This document shows, one piece after another, positions 6,253-13,699 of a stretch of DNA of 13,838 nucleotides (its first letter is position 1; every line of letters starts with the position of its first letter). The notes beneath the pieces were generated by a model. The model was given only the letters and a program-made list of their open reading frames with translations, was not told the DNA's origin and did no database searches. Source of the DNA: Prolixibacteraceae bacterium. Lineage in GTDB: Bacteria; Bacteroidota; Bacteroidia; Bacteroidales; Prolixibacteraceae. The stretch lies in the NCBI GenBank assembly GCA_003450125.1, contig DMFR01000353.1, forward strand, positions 13,366-27,203, read 5' to 3'. The position numbers and the translations under genes are program-made.

Positions 6253-7949
6253 AAAGTTTAAGCTACCGCTTTTATATCCTGATTGTTATTCTGATTGTTG
6301 TCATGAACGTCAACCAGGGACAAGCACAACCAAAAATCGGATTAAAAGACGCAGGAATGCTGGTTGAAAAAACAGTGTTGATCACCGACCGGGAAACCTA
6401 TAGTGTAGAGGAGAATATCTTATTTACAGCCTTCAATGTTTCTTCCGCACAATTGCGAAATTCAGATTGGAGCAATGTCCTATACGTGGAACTGGTATCG
6501 CCTGACGGGGAAGCATTCGCCCAAAGAAAATATGTCTATCATCAGGATGGTTCAACGGGTAGCTTGAAAATTCCAGTGAATCTGTTGACCGGCAACTATT
6601 ACCTAAGGGCCTACACCCGTTGGATGCGTGATTATTCACCCTACAATTATTTCTACAAAATGATCACCGTGATTAACCCCTTTCGCCCTGAGTTGCTTGA
6701 GCCTTCGGGAAACAAGGTCATTCATGGAAACGACTTAAAGCCTGCATTGGTCAATACATCCGATGTGATCATCCAGACCGGGAAAAAAAGCTATTCCAAA
6801 AGGGAACAGGTTGACCTGGAAATTTCAGCTATCAATGGGGAAGATCTGACGAATCTGTTGACCGTTTCCGTGGTTCCAAAAGGGACATATCTCCCGCTCA
6901 GTCCAGAGGTTCCAGGGCTTCAGAAGATGATATTCTTGCCCAACTTTATTCCAGAGACCCGAGGCCTTTCCATATCAGGAAAAGTAGTGAATCAGGCGGA
7001 TTCTCTGCCCCTTCCCTATACCTTGGTTGGACTAACGATCTTTAAAGAAAATCCTGAAAACCGCAATGTATTGTCCAATGAAAAAGGCCAGTTCTTCTTT
7101 GATCTGGCAACCCTGAAAGGGGAATACGAAATTTTTATTTCTGCCAAGTCCAATGGGCAACAGATGCCCTTGATCTTAGTGGATAATGATTTCTCAACAC
7201 AGACCATTGAACTTCCTTACGTTCCGGTGGATTTATCCGAAGAGTCGAAGAAATGCTACCAATCTTTGATTTTTAACAGCCAGATACAGGAACTATACAG
7301 GCAGCAAACTATAGAAGAGGAAATGAAATCTTTTTCCTCCGATTCTTCCTTTTATGGGTTACCGGACTTTGTACTGCCTTTGAAAGTTTATATTGATATG
7401 CCTACCATCAAAGACTATGTCTCGGAATTGATGCCCCAGGTGGGGATTCGACATGAGGGCAAAAGAACAGTCCTGAAGGTGTTGGGACCTTATTCTGATT
7501 TGTCCGTTTATGAACCGATGGTACTGGTTGATATGGTACCCGTTTTCGATATTGACCGGGTTCTGAAGATAGCGCCGGAAAAGATTGAACGCGTTGAAGT
7601 GGTGACTAAACCCTATGTACGTGGTGATATTGTTTATGGGGGAATTATCAGTTTCTTTTCAAAAAAGGGCGACCTTGCAGGTATTGATCTTCCTTCAGCA
7701 GGGCGGTTTATTACCTACAGCATGTTGAACAGCAATGCCTCTCAGGTGGATGCAAATCCTGCCAGTACGCGCATTCCTGACCTTCAAAATTGCCTGTATT
7801 GGAATCCTGCCCTAAAATTTAAAGCAACAGAACCAGCTAAGGTTTCCTTTAATACAGGGGACTGTTCAGGGGAATATGTGGTTGTGGTTCGGGGGGTGGA
7901 TAAGGATGGAAAGATCAAGATTTGGAGCAGTGAGATAAGGGTAGATTAG
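6249..7949 (+). CDS. Periplasmic or surface protein with MG2-like and TonB-receptor plug-like domains, no barrel
   Basis: The ATG at 6249 overlaps the stop of the preceding gene as ATGA and opens a clear signal peptide, residues 1-27 with a hydrophobic YILIVILIVV core ending GQAQ. An in-frame ATG at 6189 adds 20 residues that destroy this signal, so 6249 is chosen (566 residues). Residues about 42-145 resemble a macroglobulin MG2 domain (ITDRETYSVEENILFTAFNV, then LLTGNYYLRAYTRW). Residues about 240-325 look like a carboxypeptidase-like regulatory domain (ISGKVVNQADSLPLPYTLVG, NEKGQFFFDL). Residues about 420-475 resemble a TBDR plug (MVLVDMVPVFDIDRVLKIAP, IERVEVVTKPYVRGDIVYGG). No beta barrel follows; the last 90 residues look like a small beta sandwich with two cysteines (Cys514, Cys539). 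MG2 domains occur in alpha-2-macroglobulin-like proteins, but no thioester motif is present. A role as an accessory to the upstream receptor is inferred from the coupled operon. Confidence 0.8.
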   Translation: MKSLSYRFYILIVILIVVMNVNQGQAQPKIGLKDAGMLVEKTVLITDRETYSVEENILFTAFNVSSAQLRNSDWSNVLYVELVSPDGEAFAQRKYVYHQDGSTGSLKIPVNLLTGNYYLRAYTRWMRDYSPYNYFYKMITVINPFRPELLEPSGNKVIHGNDLKPALVNTSDVIIQTGKKSYSKREQVDLEISAINGEDLTNLLTVSVVPKGTYLPLSPEVPGLQKMIFLPNFIPETRGLSISGKVVNQADSLPLPYTLVGLTIFKENPENRNVLSNEKGQFFFDLATLKGEYEIFISAKSNGQQMPLILVDNDFSTQTIELPYVPVDLSEESKKCYQSLIFNSQIQELYRQQTIEEEMKSFSSDSSFYGLPDFVLPLKVYIDMPTIKDYVSELMPQVGIRHEGKRTVLKVLGPYSDLSVYEPMVLVDMVPVFDIDRVLKIAPEKIERVEVVTKPYVRGDIVYGGIISFFSKKGDLAGIDLPSAGRFITYSMLNSNASQVDANPASTRIPDLQNCLYWNPALKFKATEPAKVSFNTGDCSGEYVVVVRGVDKDGKIKIWSSEIRVD

Positions 7950-8137
7950 CTTTTCGAATAATTCGTTTCAATTTGTATAATTTGTATTTTTAAAAGATCA
8001 GTGTAAATCCGTTACATTAGTCAGATCAGTGTTCCTTTTTTTTATTTTAAAATGAAATTAGTGTTCCTGGGCGAAGGGCATAAAAAAACCCCGGAAGCGA
8101 TTCCGGGGTTTTGTATGTATGTCATGGCTCAATGAAC
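7950..8137. other. Convergent intergenic region with degenerate short repeats
   Basis: This 188-base region lies between two genes that face each other. Besides the terminator at 8085-8112 it holds three related words: AGATCAGTGT (7995-8004), AGATCAGTGTTCC (8023-8035) and AATTAGTGTTCC (8057-8068). The first two are 28 bases apart and share ten bases. They look like degenerate copies of a dispersed intergenic repeat, but they may be chance. Confidence 0.4.
8085..8112. terminator. Bidirectional rho-independent terminator
   Basis: AAAACCCCGGAA (8085-8096) and TTCCGGGGTTTT (8101-8112) form a perfect 12-base-pair stem around the loop GCGA. On the minus strand the stem runs into seven T residues, giving a strong terminator for the phosphofructokinase gene that stops at 8138. 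On the plus strand it ends in four T residues and would stop the envelope operon that ends at 7949. The position between convergent genes fits both roles. Confidence 0.9.
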
Positions 8138-9796
8138 CTATTTGGCCCTTTCAATGGTAATGGTTTTGGTAGGCTGGTCGCAAACTTCGGTTGGTCCCCA
8201 GTACTGGATAGGTCCAGGGTAAACAAATGAAGTTTCCAGGGCCCATTTCTCACGGTTGGCGGCAAGGTATTTATAAGGAGCGCTATCGAGTTCTACGAGC
8301 GCTTTCTGAATCACTGGTTTCATGTGTCCGTGACGACGTTCCATGTTCATCATCATGGTGACCGGAACTCCACCGGCAATCCACTGGGCAGCAGGAGCAG
8401 TCAGGTTACGTACCGATGACATATAGCCTGTTTTACCTTCAGCAATCAGGAAGGCGGCATTGTAACCCAGTGAGTAGCAATAGTCGGCATCAAAGTTGGA
8501 GGGGGAAGCACAACGGCCTTCATAGCCGAAAAAATGGTACTGTGTTCCGAATTTACCTTTAAATTCACCTGCTTTTTTCATTTCCTTCAGGCGGCTTTTT
8601 ACCATTTCCCCCAAGAGCTTTTCAGTTTCAATGAGTGAAACCTGAACATTTCCATGTGGATCACGGTCAAGGGTCAACTGATCAGCAATGCCTGAGGGCA
8701 GCGAGGTATATAACTTGGCTGATTCAGGGGAAAGGATTCCGGCAACAAAGGTCCGGCCTTCTATTTTATTGGTAAATGATTTAAATTTCTGTTCCGATGC
8801 AGAACCTTCAGCCAAAAGATCATTTAATTCAGAAATCAAGGCTTTCATTTCAGGAACAAATTCGACCAATCCCTCCGGGATGAGTGCAACACCGAAGTTT
8901 TCGCCATTGGCGGCACGTTTGGCAACAATGTGAGCCATATAGTCAACGATTTCACCAAGTGTCTGTTTCTTCAGTTCCACTTCTTCGGAAATAAGGGTAA
9001 TGTTCGGCTGAGTCTGAAGGGCGCATTCCAAACCGATATGGGAAGCTGAACGTCCCATAAGTTTGATGAAGTGCCAGTATTTCTTGGCAGAATTGGCATC
9101 GCGCTCAATGTTGCCAATCAATTCAGAATAGACTTTAGTAGCGGTATCGAAACCAAAAGAAGTTTCAATCATGTCGTTTTTAAGGTCACCATCAATGGTC
9201 TTGGGACAACCAATTACCTGAATGCCGGTATTCTTTGCCGCATAATACTCGGCAAGTACGCAGGCATTGGTATTGCTGTCGTCACCGCCTATGATGATTA
9301 ATGCTTTAATGTTCAACCGTTTCAGGATTTCAGCCCCCTTGTCATACTGGGCAGTTTCTTCCAGTTTGGTACGGCCTGAACCGATGATATCGAAGCCACC
9401 GGTATTGCGGTATTGATCGATAAAAGCAGCCGTAAGTTCAATGTATTGGTGATCGACCAATCCACCAGGGCCACCCAGGAAACCATATAATATGCTGTCC
9501 GCATTGAGGTTTTTGATTCCATCGAAGATGCCAGAAATCACATTGTGACCACCAGGTGCCTGACCACCGGAAAGAATCACCCCTACATTTACGGCAGGAT
9601 ATTGTTTTTTGCCTTCACCGGCTTCAAAAGTAATTAAGGGCATTCCGTAAGTGTTGGGGAAAAGAGCCTTAATATCATTCTGATCGGCTATTGACTGTGT
9701 TTTTTCACCTTCAACCAGCTTTACGGTTGATTTCAAAGAATTAGGTAGTTTAGGCTGGTATTTAGCCCTTTCTGATTGCAACGCACTAATGGTCAT
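8138..9796 (-). CDS. pfp: Pyrophosphate-dependent 6-phosphofructokinase (long form)
   Basis: This 552-residue cytoplasmic enzyme converts fructose 6-phosphate to fructose 1,6-bisphosphate using pyrophosphate, and can run in reverse. The nucleotide-site motifs are SGGQAPGGHNVISG (residues 76-89) and GFLGGPGGLVD (105-115). GGDDSNTNA (170-178) has Asp where ATP-using enzymes usually have Gly (GGDGS), the hallmark of pyrophosphate specificity. CPKTIDGDLKND (197-208) carries the catalytic Asp202. KLMGRSASHIGLECALQTQPN (residues 245-265) holds the MGR substrate motif, and GYEGRCASPSNFDADY lies in the C-terminal half. The length matches the long PFP class found in plants and many Bacteroidota, rather than the short bacterial enzymes of about 320 residues. 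The ATG at 9796 is the first in-frame start and has no clear Shine-Dalgarno sequence. The gene has its own upstream region and a strong terminator, so it is probably monocistronic. Confidence 0.96.
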   Translation of the reverse strand: MTISALQSERAKYQPKLPNSLKSTVKLVEGEKTQSIADQNDIKALFPNTYGMPLITFEAGEGKKQYPAVNVGVILSGGQAPGGHNVISGIFDGIKNLNADSILYGFLGGPGGLVDHQYIELTAAFIDQYRNTGGFDIIGSGRTKLEETAQYDKGAEILKRLNIKALIIIGGDDSNTNACVLAEYYAAKNTGIQVIGCPKTIDGDLKNDMIETSFGFDTATKVYSELIGNIERDANSAKKYWHFIKLMGRSASHIGLECALQTQPNITLISEEVELKKQTLGEIVDYMAHIVAKRAANGENFGVALIPEGLVEFVPEMKALISELNDLLAEGSASEQKFKSFTNKIEGRTFVAGILSPESAKLYTSLPSGIADQLTLDRDPHGNVQVSLIETEKLLGEMVKSRLKEMKKAGEFKGKFGTQYHFFGYEGRCASPSNFDADYCYSLGYNAAFLIAEGKTGYMSSVRNLTAPAAQWIAGGVPVTMMMNMERRHGHMKPVIQKALVELDSAPYKYLAANREKWALETSFVYPGPIQYWGPTEVCDQPTKTITIERAK

Positions 9797-9905
9797 AGTT
9801 TTTATTTTTTGAGAGGATTAACTTTTAAAACCGGTACAAAATAAACTAAAACCATGGGTTTTACCACCAGAGTGAAAGTATAATCCATCTATTTAAAGAA
9901 AGTTT
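9797..9905 (-). promoter_or_regulatory. Upstream region of the pfp gene with a 17-base palindrome
   Basis: TAAAACCATGGGTTTTA (9847-9863) is a perfect inverted repeat with 7-base arms around three bases, about 50 bases upstream of the start codon. A half-site, TAAAACCGGTA (9826-9836), lies between it and the gene. The spacing suits an operator for a dimeric regulator, but no regulator can be named. I do not see a clean TAnnTTTG box; TATTTTG, read on the minus strand near 9838-9844, is the nearest and is one base short. Confidence 0.4.
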
Positions 9906-9988
9906 AAAGTTCAAGGTTCAAAGTTCAAAGTTGCGTGCCGATAGAAGGCTACCCAACTTTAAACATTAAACTTTGAACTTTGAACTTT
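9906..9988. repeat. Inverted heptamer tandem repeats at the 3' end of the permease gene
   Basis: The left arm has four heptamers: AAAGTTC (9906), AAGGTTC (9913), AAAGTTC (9920) and AAAGTTG (9927). A 20-base centre (9934-9953) follows. The right arm has five heptamers in reverse orientation: CAACTTT (9954), AAACATT (9961), AAACTTT (9968), GAACTTT (9975) and GAACTTT (9982). The arms match closely if one right-arm unit is looped out. The last right-arm unit overlaps the stop codon of the minus-strand permease gene (9987-9989), so in that transcript the array begins at the stop codon and forms a long hairpin. It could protect the 3' end of the message or act as a weak terminator, although no T-run follows. 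Confidence 0.9.
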
Positions 9989-11057
9989 ATCCCTTTTCCG
10001 TTTCCTGATTATTTCCCAACAGATATCCCCATGGTTCCAGGGGCTGAATATGGTCAAATATGATCTTCAGAATGGCCAGAATGGGAAGGGAGAGAAACAT
10101 CCCCGATATGCCCCACAAGGCATTGCCCCCCAAAATGATGACGATGGAGAAAAGTGCATTTATTTTTACTTTAGAAGCAACAATGGTTGGAATAATGTAA
10201 TGATTGTCGATGAGCTGAATAAAATAATAAACCGCCATAACATACAAAGCATATACTCCCGATGGTTTGGTGGCTATGGCTACCAACATGGGCAAGGCCA
10301 CCGCCACGATACCTCCTATAAAAGGAATCACGTTTACCAAAGCTCCTATAATACCCAGCATGATGGCAAAATCAATTCCAAGGATTAACAGACCGATTGA
10401 ATTGAGCGTAGCAATGATTACAGCTTCAATGAGCAGACCAACCAGGTAATGCTGGATCATGCTTTCCGTTTGAAGGATTACTTCACTCAATTTACTTTCA
10501 TGCGCCGGGCCAAAAAGACGATAGATAAATCCACGCAACAGAAGCTTATAATAAAGAAATAAAAAGACATAGACGGGAATTAAAAAGACAACCAGCATCA
10601 GGCTGCCCACACTCAACAGGGTGGATTCGATTAAAGCGCTGCTGGCCTTTTGAAATTCATCCTTGGCTTTTAGAATCCAGTTTTGGATGTTTTCAATATC
10701 GACATCGAAATAAGATGAAAACCAAGCAATGGTCTGATTGAACATTGTAGTAGAGCGATCCAGCAAATTGGGCCAGGACTCACTGAACCGGCTGATCTGC
10801 GAGAAGAGTAGAAAGAAAACGGTGGCGATGATCAGAAAGACCACGAATATGGCCATGATGATTGCCACGATCCGGTTGATCTTAAAGCGAACGATAAAGT
10901 TAACCAAAGGATTCAATACAATGGCGATAACCATGGCAAACACCAGGGGAGCAAAAATACCTTTTAAATGATAAAGGATCTCAATTAAGACATATAATCC
11001 AACCAAAATAAAGGTTGCCTTTGCATAAAATGGAAATTTCAATACTTTGTTGATCAC
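9987..11057 (-). CDS. AI-2E family transporter (PerM/TqsA-like membrane permease)
   Basis: This 356-residue inner-membrane protein has the pattern of the AI-2E family. There are hydrophobic segments near residues 13-50 and 62-85, then a less hydrophobic region (about 90-140), then further segments near 148-172, 203-228, 231-262, 266-285 and 300-333. Family signatures are VNVIPFIGGIVA (241-252), LIDNHYIIPTIVASKVKINA (282-301) and GGNALWGISGMFLSLPILA (310-328). Family members include the E. coli autoinducer-2 exporter TqsA and Na+/H+ antiporters, so the substrate cannot be read from sequence. The start is GTG (11055-11057); an in-frame TAA lies a few codons upstream and no ATG lies between, so GTG is the only good choice. 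There is no clear Shine-Dalgarno sequence. The stop codon lies inside a heptamer repeat array. Confidence 0.92.
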   Translation of the reverse strand: MINKVLKFPFYAKATFILVGLYVLIEILYHLKGIFAPLVFAMVIAIVLNPLVNFIVRFKINRIVAIIMAIFVVFLIIATVFFLLFSQISRFSESWPNLLDRSTTMFNQTIAWFSSYFDVDIENIQNWILKAKDEFQKASSALIESTLLSVGSLMLVVFLIPVYVFLFLYYKLLLRGFIYRLFGPAHESKLSEVILQTESMIQHYLVGLLIEAVIIATLNSIGLLILGIDFAIMLGIIGALVNVIPFIGGIVAVALPMLVAIATKPSGVYALYVMAVYYFIQLIDNHYIIPTIVASKVKINALFSIVIILGGNALWGISGMFLSLPILAILKIIFDHIQPLEPWGYLLGNNQETEKG

Positions 11058-11110
11058 TTCGCTAGCGTTTTATTGTGTTTTCTACTATACTTTTATTCCG
11101 TGTTAGATAA

Positions 11111-11118
11111 CAAATATA
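11111..11118 (-). promoter_or_regulatory. Putative -7 box of the permease gene
   Basis: Read on the minus strand this is TATATTTG, an exact match to the Bacteroidota -7 box TAnnTTTG. It lies 53 bases before the GTG start, which would give a leader of about 45 bases. No convincing -33 TTTG is seen at the usual distance, so the call rests on one box and its position. Confidence 0.4.
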
Positions 11119-11256
11119 AGCAATTATCAACCATGAATATTACAGTATTCAATACCAAATATTATATATTTCACAGTTCTTCCCTTAAATAAAGCCGGAT
11201 AGGAAGGGACCTGATGTCCTTTATGAAGGGAAGCAGAGTAGAAAGATAAACAAAAA

Positions 11257-11282
11257 AAAAGCATCTTTCTCAAGATGCTTTT
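11257..11282. terminator. Rho-independent terminator of the GH43 gene
   Basis: AAAAGCATCTT (11257-11267) and AAGATGCTTTT (11272-11282) form an 11-base-pair stem around TCTC. On the minus strand it is followed by a run of T residues (nine in all, partly in the stem, 11252-11260), giving a good terminator for the GH43 gene whose stop is at 11409. It also isolates the permease promoter downstream. Confidence 0.85.
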
Positions 11283-11301
11283 AAAAATGTTTTCTTCAGG
11301 G

Positions 11302-11323
11302 TCAATTCAAATTCAATTCAAAT
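11302..11323. repeat. Perfect 11-base direct repeat, two copies
   Basis: TCAATTCAAAT occurs twice in direct succession (11302-11312 and 11313-11323). It lies between the terminator and the 9-base repeat array in the GH43 3' region. It is a separate unit from the CTGTAA repeats at 1242-1333, although the unit length is the same. Confidence 0.8.
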
Positions 11324-11345
11324 GTCTGGCGTTTAAGATCGAACC

Positions 11346-11405
11346 ACTTCAAGTACTTTAGGTACTTTAGGCACTTTAGTTCACTTTAGGCACTTTAGGC
11401 ACTTC
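11346..11405. repeat. Tandem 9-base repeat array (ACTTTAGGC type)
   Basis: The units are ACTTCAAGT (11346), ACTTTAGGT (11355), ACTTTAGGC (11364), ACTTTAGTTC (11373, one base longer), ACTTTAGGC (11383), ACTTTAGGC (11392) and a partial ACTTC (11401). The array begins a few bases after the stop of the minus-strand GH43 gene (11409-11411). Unlike the arrays at 1215 and 9906, no inverted partner arm is seen nearby. Confidence 0.9.
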
Positions 11406-11408
11406 CTT

Positions 11409-13643
11409 TTACAAAATAACCAGCTTCGTACATCTTGTTCCCTTGTTGGTGGTAATTTCAAGGAAATAGGTACCAGGGGCAGGATGAAAAGTAAGGGTAC
11501 TTGTCAGGACGGGCTGGGGGTATCTAAATTGACCGGCTACCTGGCCGTTTAAATACAGGATTCTCACCCTTGAAAAGGCCTCCTTGCTGCTGACCGAATA
11601 TTGCTGACCGGCAGGGTTGGGAAATACGGTAAACTGCTCTGTTTCGGGCAGAATAGACTGGTTGGCCGACGGCTGTTTGAGCGTACCCAAAAAACGGAAT
11701 GATTTGAGCTGAAAGAGCTTTGCGGTGCCTTCTCCCCTGAATCGCAAGTACACATCGTGACTGCCTGTAACTTCTGGAATATCAACTGGGAAGTTCTTAT
11801 ACATGGTAAGGCTGCCGGTGGAGGTAATGGGACATTCTGCTATTTTACGGCCTGTCTGGAGCGAATCGAGCCATACCTCAATGACGCCGGAGTTGGAGAG
11901 GGACGAGGCATTGGCTTCAAACGACAGCGCCATTACGGGGTAATCTGCATCGCCAAATTCGACGCCCGCATACAGGGCCCAATCGTTGGTATGAATCTGA
12001 TCCAGTGCGCTAACTCCTGAGACACTCCGTGTGGTGCCCCATTGGTTGGCAGGGCAATCGGCCAATATGGAAGTATAGGCATCGCGGTACACATAAAGGT
12101 CAAAGTCCGCGGCCAATCCCTTGACGTACAGTCCCTGGTAGTTGCCTGTCCAGGCGTTGAAATCGGCTTGCTCTACATCCATGCTTTTCACATCAATGGT
12201 TTTACCTACCTGCACCCAATCGAACCCGTTGGCGCTGTAGAAGCCTGACAACATATGGTTGAAACGCGACAGTTTCAGCCAGACTATATTTCCAGAGGTG
12301 TTGGGCACTTCATAACTGGTGGTATTGAAAGTAAATTTGATGGTTGGCTCTCCTGCGGCGCTGGCTGTGCTGAACACGCAAGCCGATAAGGATTGCTGGC
12401 CAGTCATGATGCGGATGCCAGCTTCATCGGTGGAGGCTTTGGGGGCAAAATCAAGACGGGTGATCAGCGAGTAATTGTGCTCGGCATCGTACTTGATGAT
12501 CGTATTCTGCAGGTTTTTGGGTGAAAGACGTACCCATCCCGGGCGGGCGCTTAATGACCAGGGCAGTTGGGCAGCGTATCCAAGAACTGACCATTCGGGG
12601 TTCAGTTTTGTGGAGTTGAAAAAGTCGGCATGAGGGACCATCCAAGGAATGCCTCCGGAAGACAAAACCGGAGCCGTTAAAGGTTCGTTGACTGGATAAT
12701 CAGCCACGGGTTTCCCGGCTGTATTGTATCGCACACGACTCAATAAACCTTGCCGCCCAGGACCTTGCCACTCGCCGCCATTGGCAAACGCGTACGAGTG
12801 ATAAAATACCCAGGAAGTGCTGTCATCGAGCATTACAACAGGCGAACAGTGGTTGGGTCCAGTGAAAAGAGCCTGGTATTTCTTCGGATCAGCCTCGTTG
12901 AAGAAGTCGCCCAGGTTTTCCCATGCCGCCTTATCTGCCACCAGTTGTTTGCTTCTGAATACTTTCTGGCCTCCTCCTGCATTGATGGCAAAAGTGTAGT
13001 AGTAATACCCCTTGTATTTCCACATGGTAGGCCCTTCAGCCCAACCAAATGGGTAGGTGGGAGCAGGGTTGATCCACCGTAAATCCAGGATATTGCCTTT
13101 GGGTTGACCATCGGTGCCAAGTTGAAGGATCCAGTTGTTTTCCTGTCCGTTTTTTACCAACAGGTACCACAATCCATCATCGTCAATAAAGATCGAATTG
13201 TCCATTCCAAGACCAGGCACAGAGGCAGGGCATTTCACTGCAACAGGCGCACTCCAGGGGCCTTCAGGTTGGGTGGCGGTGGTAAAATACATGTTACCCC
13301 TGTTCCCGAAGAAATCCCAGTACTTGTTGTTATAATATACCATGTGCCCACCCCAGCAACCATCAAATTTGCTCGTGCCATATAGTGACCATGTAGCGCT
13401 CACCGGTTGGGCGATAGCTTCCCAATGGACAAGGTCCGTCGAATGGTAGATGATAGGTGTTGGGCTAAAGGAGGAGCCGGTGGTATAGAAATCTTTGCCG
13501 ATTCTGGTCAGGGTAGGATCAGCATGAGCTCCCGGGATCACAGGGTTCATATAGGTTGAAAATGATAAACTTTGCGCCATTGACTGCATTTGCAACAAGA
13601 GCAGTAAGCCAAGGAAAACGATCAGGGTAGGTTTTGATCTCAT
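11409..13643 (-). CDS. Secreted GH43 glycoside hydrolase with CBM6-like module and type IX sorting domain
   Basis: This 744-residue protein has a signal peptide (residues 1-24, hydrophobic core LIVFLGLLLLL, ending MAQ). The five-bladed GH43 catalytic domain (about 32-330) opens NPVIPGAHADPTLTRIGKDF. The catalytic residues are probably Asp42 (general base, HADP), Asp148 (pKa modulator, GLGMDNSIF) and Glu203 (general acid, GWAEGPTMW). A beta-sandwich domain follows (about 335-520) with SVLGYAAQLPWSL and GNYQGLYVKGL, as in many GH43 xylosidases and arabinofuranosidases. A CBM6-like carbohydrate-binding module (about 535-653) ends DVYLRFRGEG and FQLKSFRFLG. The C-terminus (about 670-744, FTVFPNPAGQQYSV, then APGTYFLEITTNKG) is a Por-type sorting domain for the type IX secretion system. 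The likely substrates are arabinose- or xylose-containing polysaccharides, but GH43 covers several activities and the exact one is not certain. It is not in a SusC/SusD locus within this window. Confidence 0.93.
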   Translation of the reverse strand: MRSKPTLIVFLGLLLLLQMQSMAQSLSFSTYMNPVIPGAHADPTLTRIGKDFYTTGSSFSPTPIIYHSTDLVHWEAIAQPVSATWSLYGTSKFDGCWGGHMVYYNNKYWDFFGNRGNMYFTTATQPEGPWSAPVAVKCPASVPGLGMDNSIFIDDDGLWYLLVKNGQENNWILQLGTDGQPKGNILDLRWINPAPTYPFGWAEGPTMWKYKGYYYYTFAINAGGGQKVFRSKQLVADKAAWENLGDFFNEADPKKYQALFTGPNHCSPVVMLDDSTSWVFYHSYAFANGGEWQGPGRQGLLSRVRYNTAGKPVADYPVNEPLTAPVLSSGGIPWMVPHADFFNSTKLNPEWSVLGYAAQLPWSLSARPGWVRLSPKNLQNTIIKYDAEHNYSLITRLDFAPKASTDEAGIRIMTGQQSLSACVFSTASAAGEPTIKFTFNTTSYEVPNTSGNIVWLKLSRFNHMLSGFYSANGFDWVQVGKTIDVKSMDVEQADFNAWTGNYQGLYVKGLAADFDLYVYRDAYTSILADCPANQWGTTRSVSGVSALDQIHTNDWALYAGVEFGDADYPVMALSFEANASSLSNSGVIEVWLDSLQTGRKIAECPITSTGSLTMYKNFPVDIPEVTGSHDVYLRFRGEGTAKLFQLKSFRFLGTLKQPSANQSILPETEQFTVFPNPAGQQYSVSSKEAFSRVRILYLNGQVAGQFRYPQPVLTSTLTFHPAPGTYFLEITTNKGTRCTKLVIL

Positions 13644-13699
13644 GGGAATAATGTATTAAAATGTCTAAAGTATAAAAAGGTATAAAAGAAGAACCCACT

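Noticed and set aside
10050..10971. Plus-strand open frames antisense to the AI-2E permease
   Set aside because: Their composition reflects the complement of hydrophobic codons, and the permease on the other strand has clear family motifs.
11346..11405. Tandem repeats considered as a CRISPR array
   Set aside because: Units are 7-11 bases with no unique spacers of 25-40 bases, and no cas gene is present.
11757..13385. Several plus-strand open frames of 60-110 codons within the GH43 gene
   Set aside because: They lie antisense to a full-length, domain-rich gene and have no recognisable protein features; they are shadows of its codon use.
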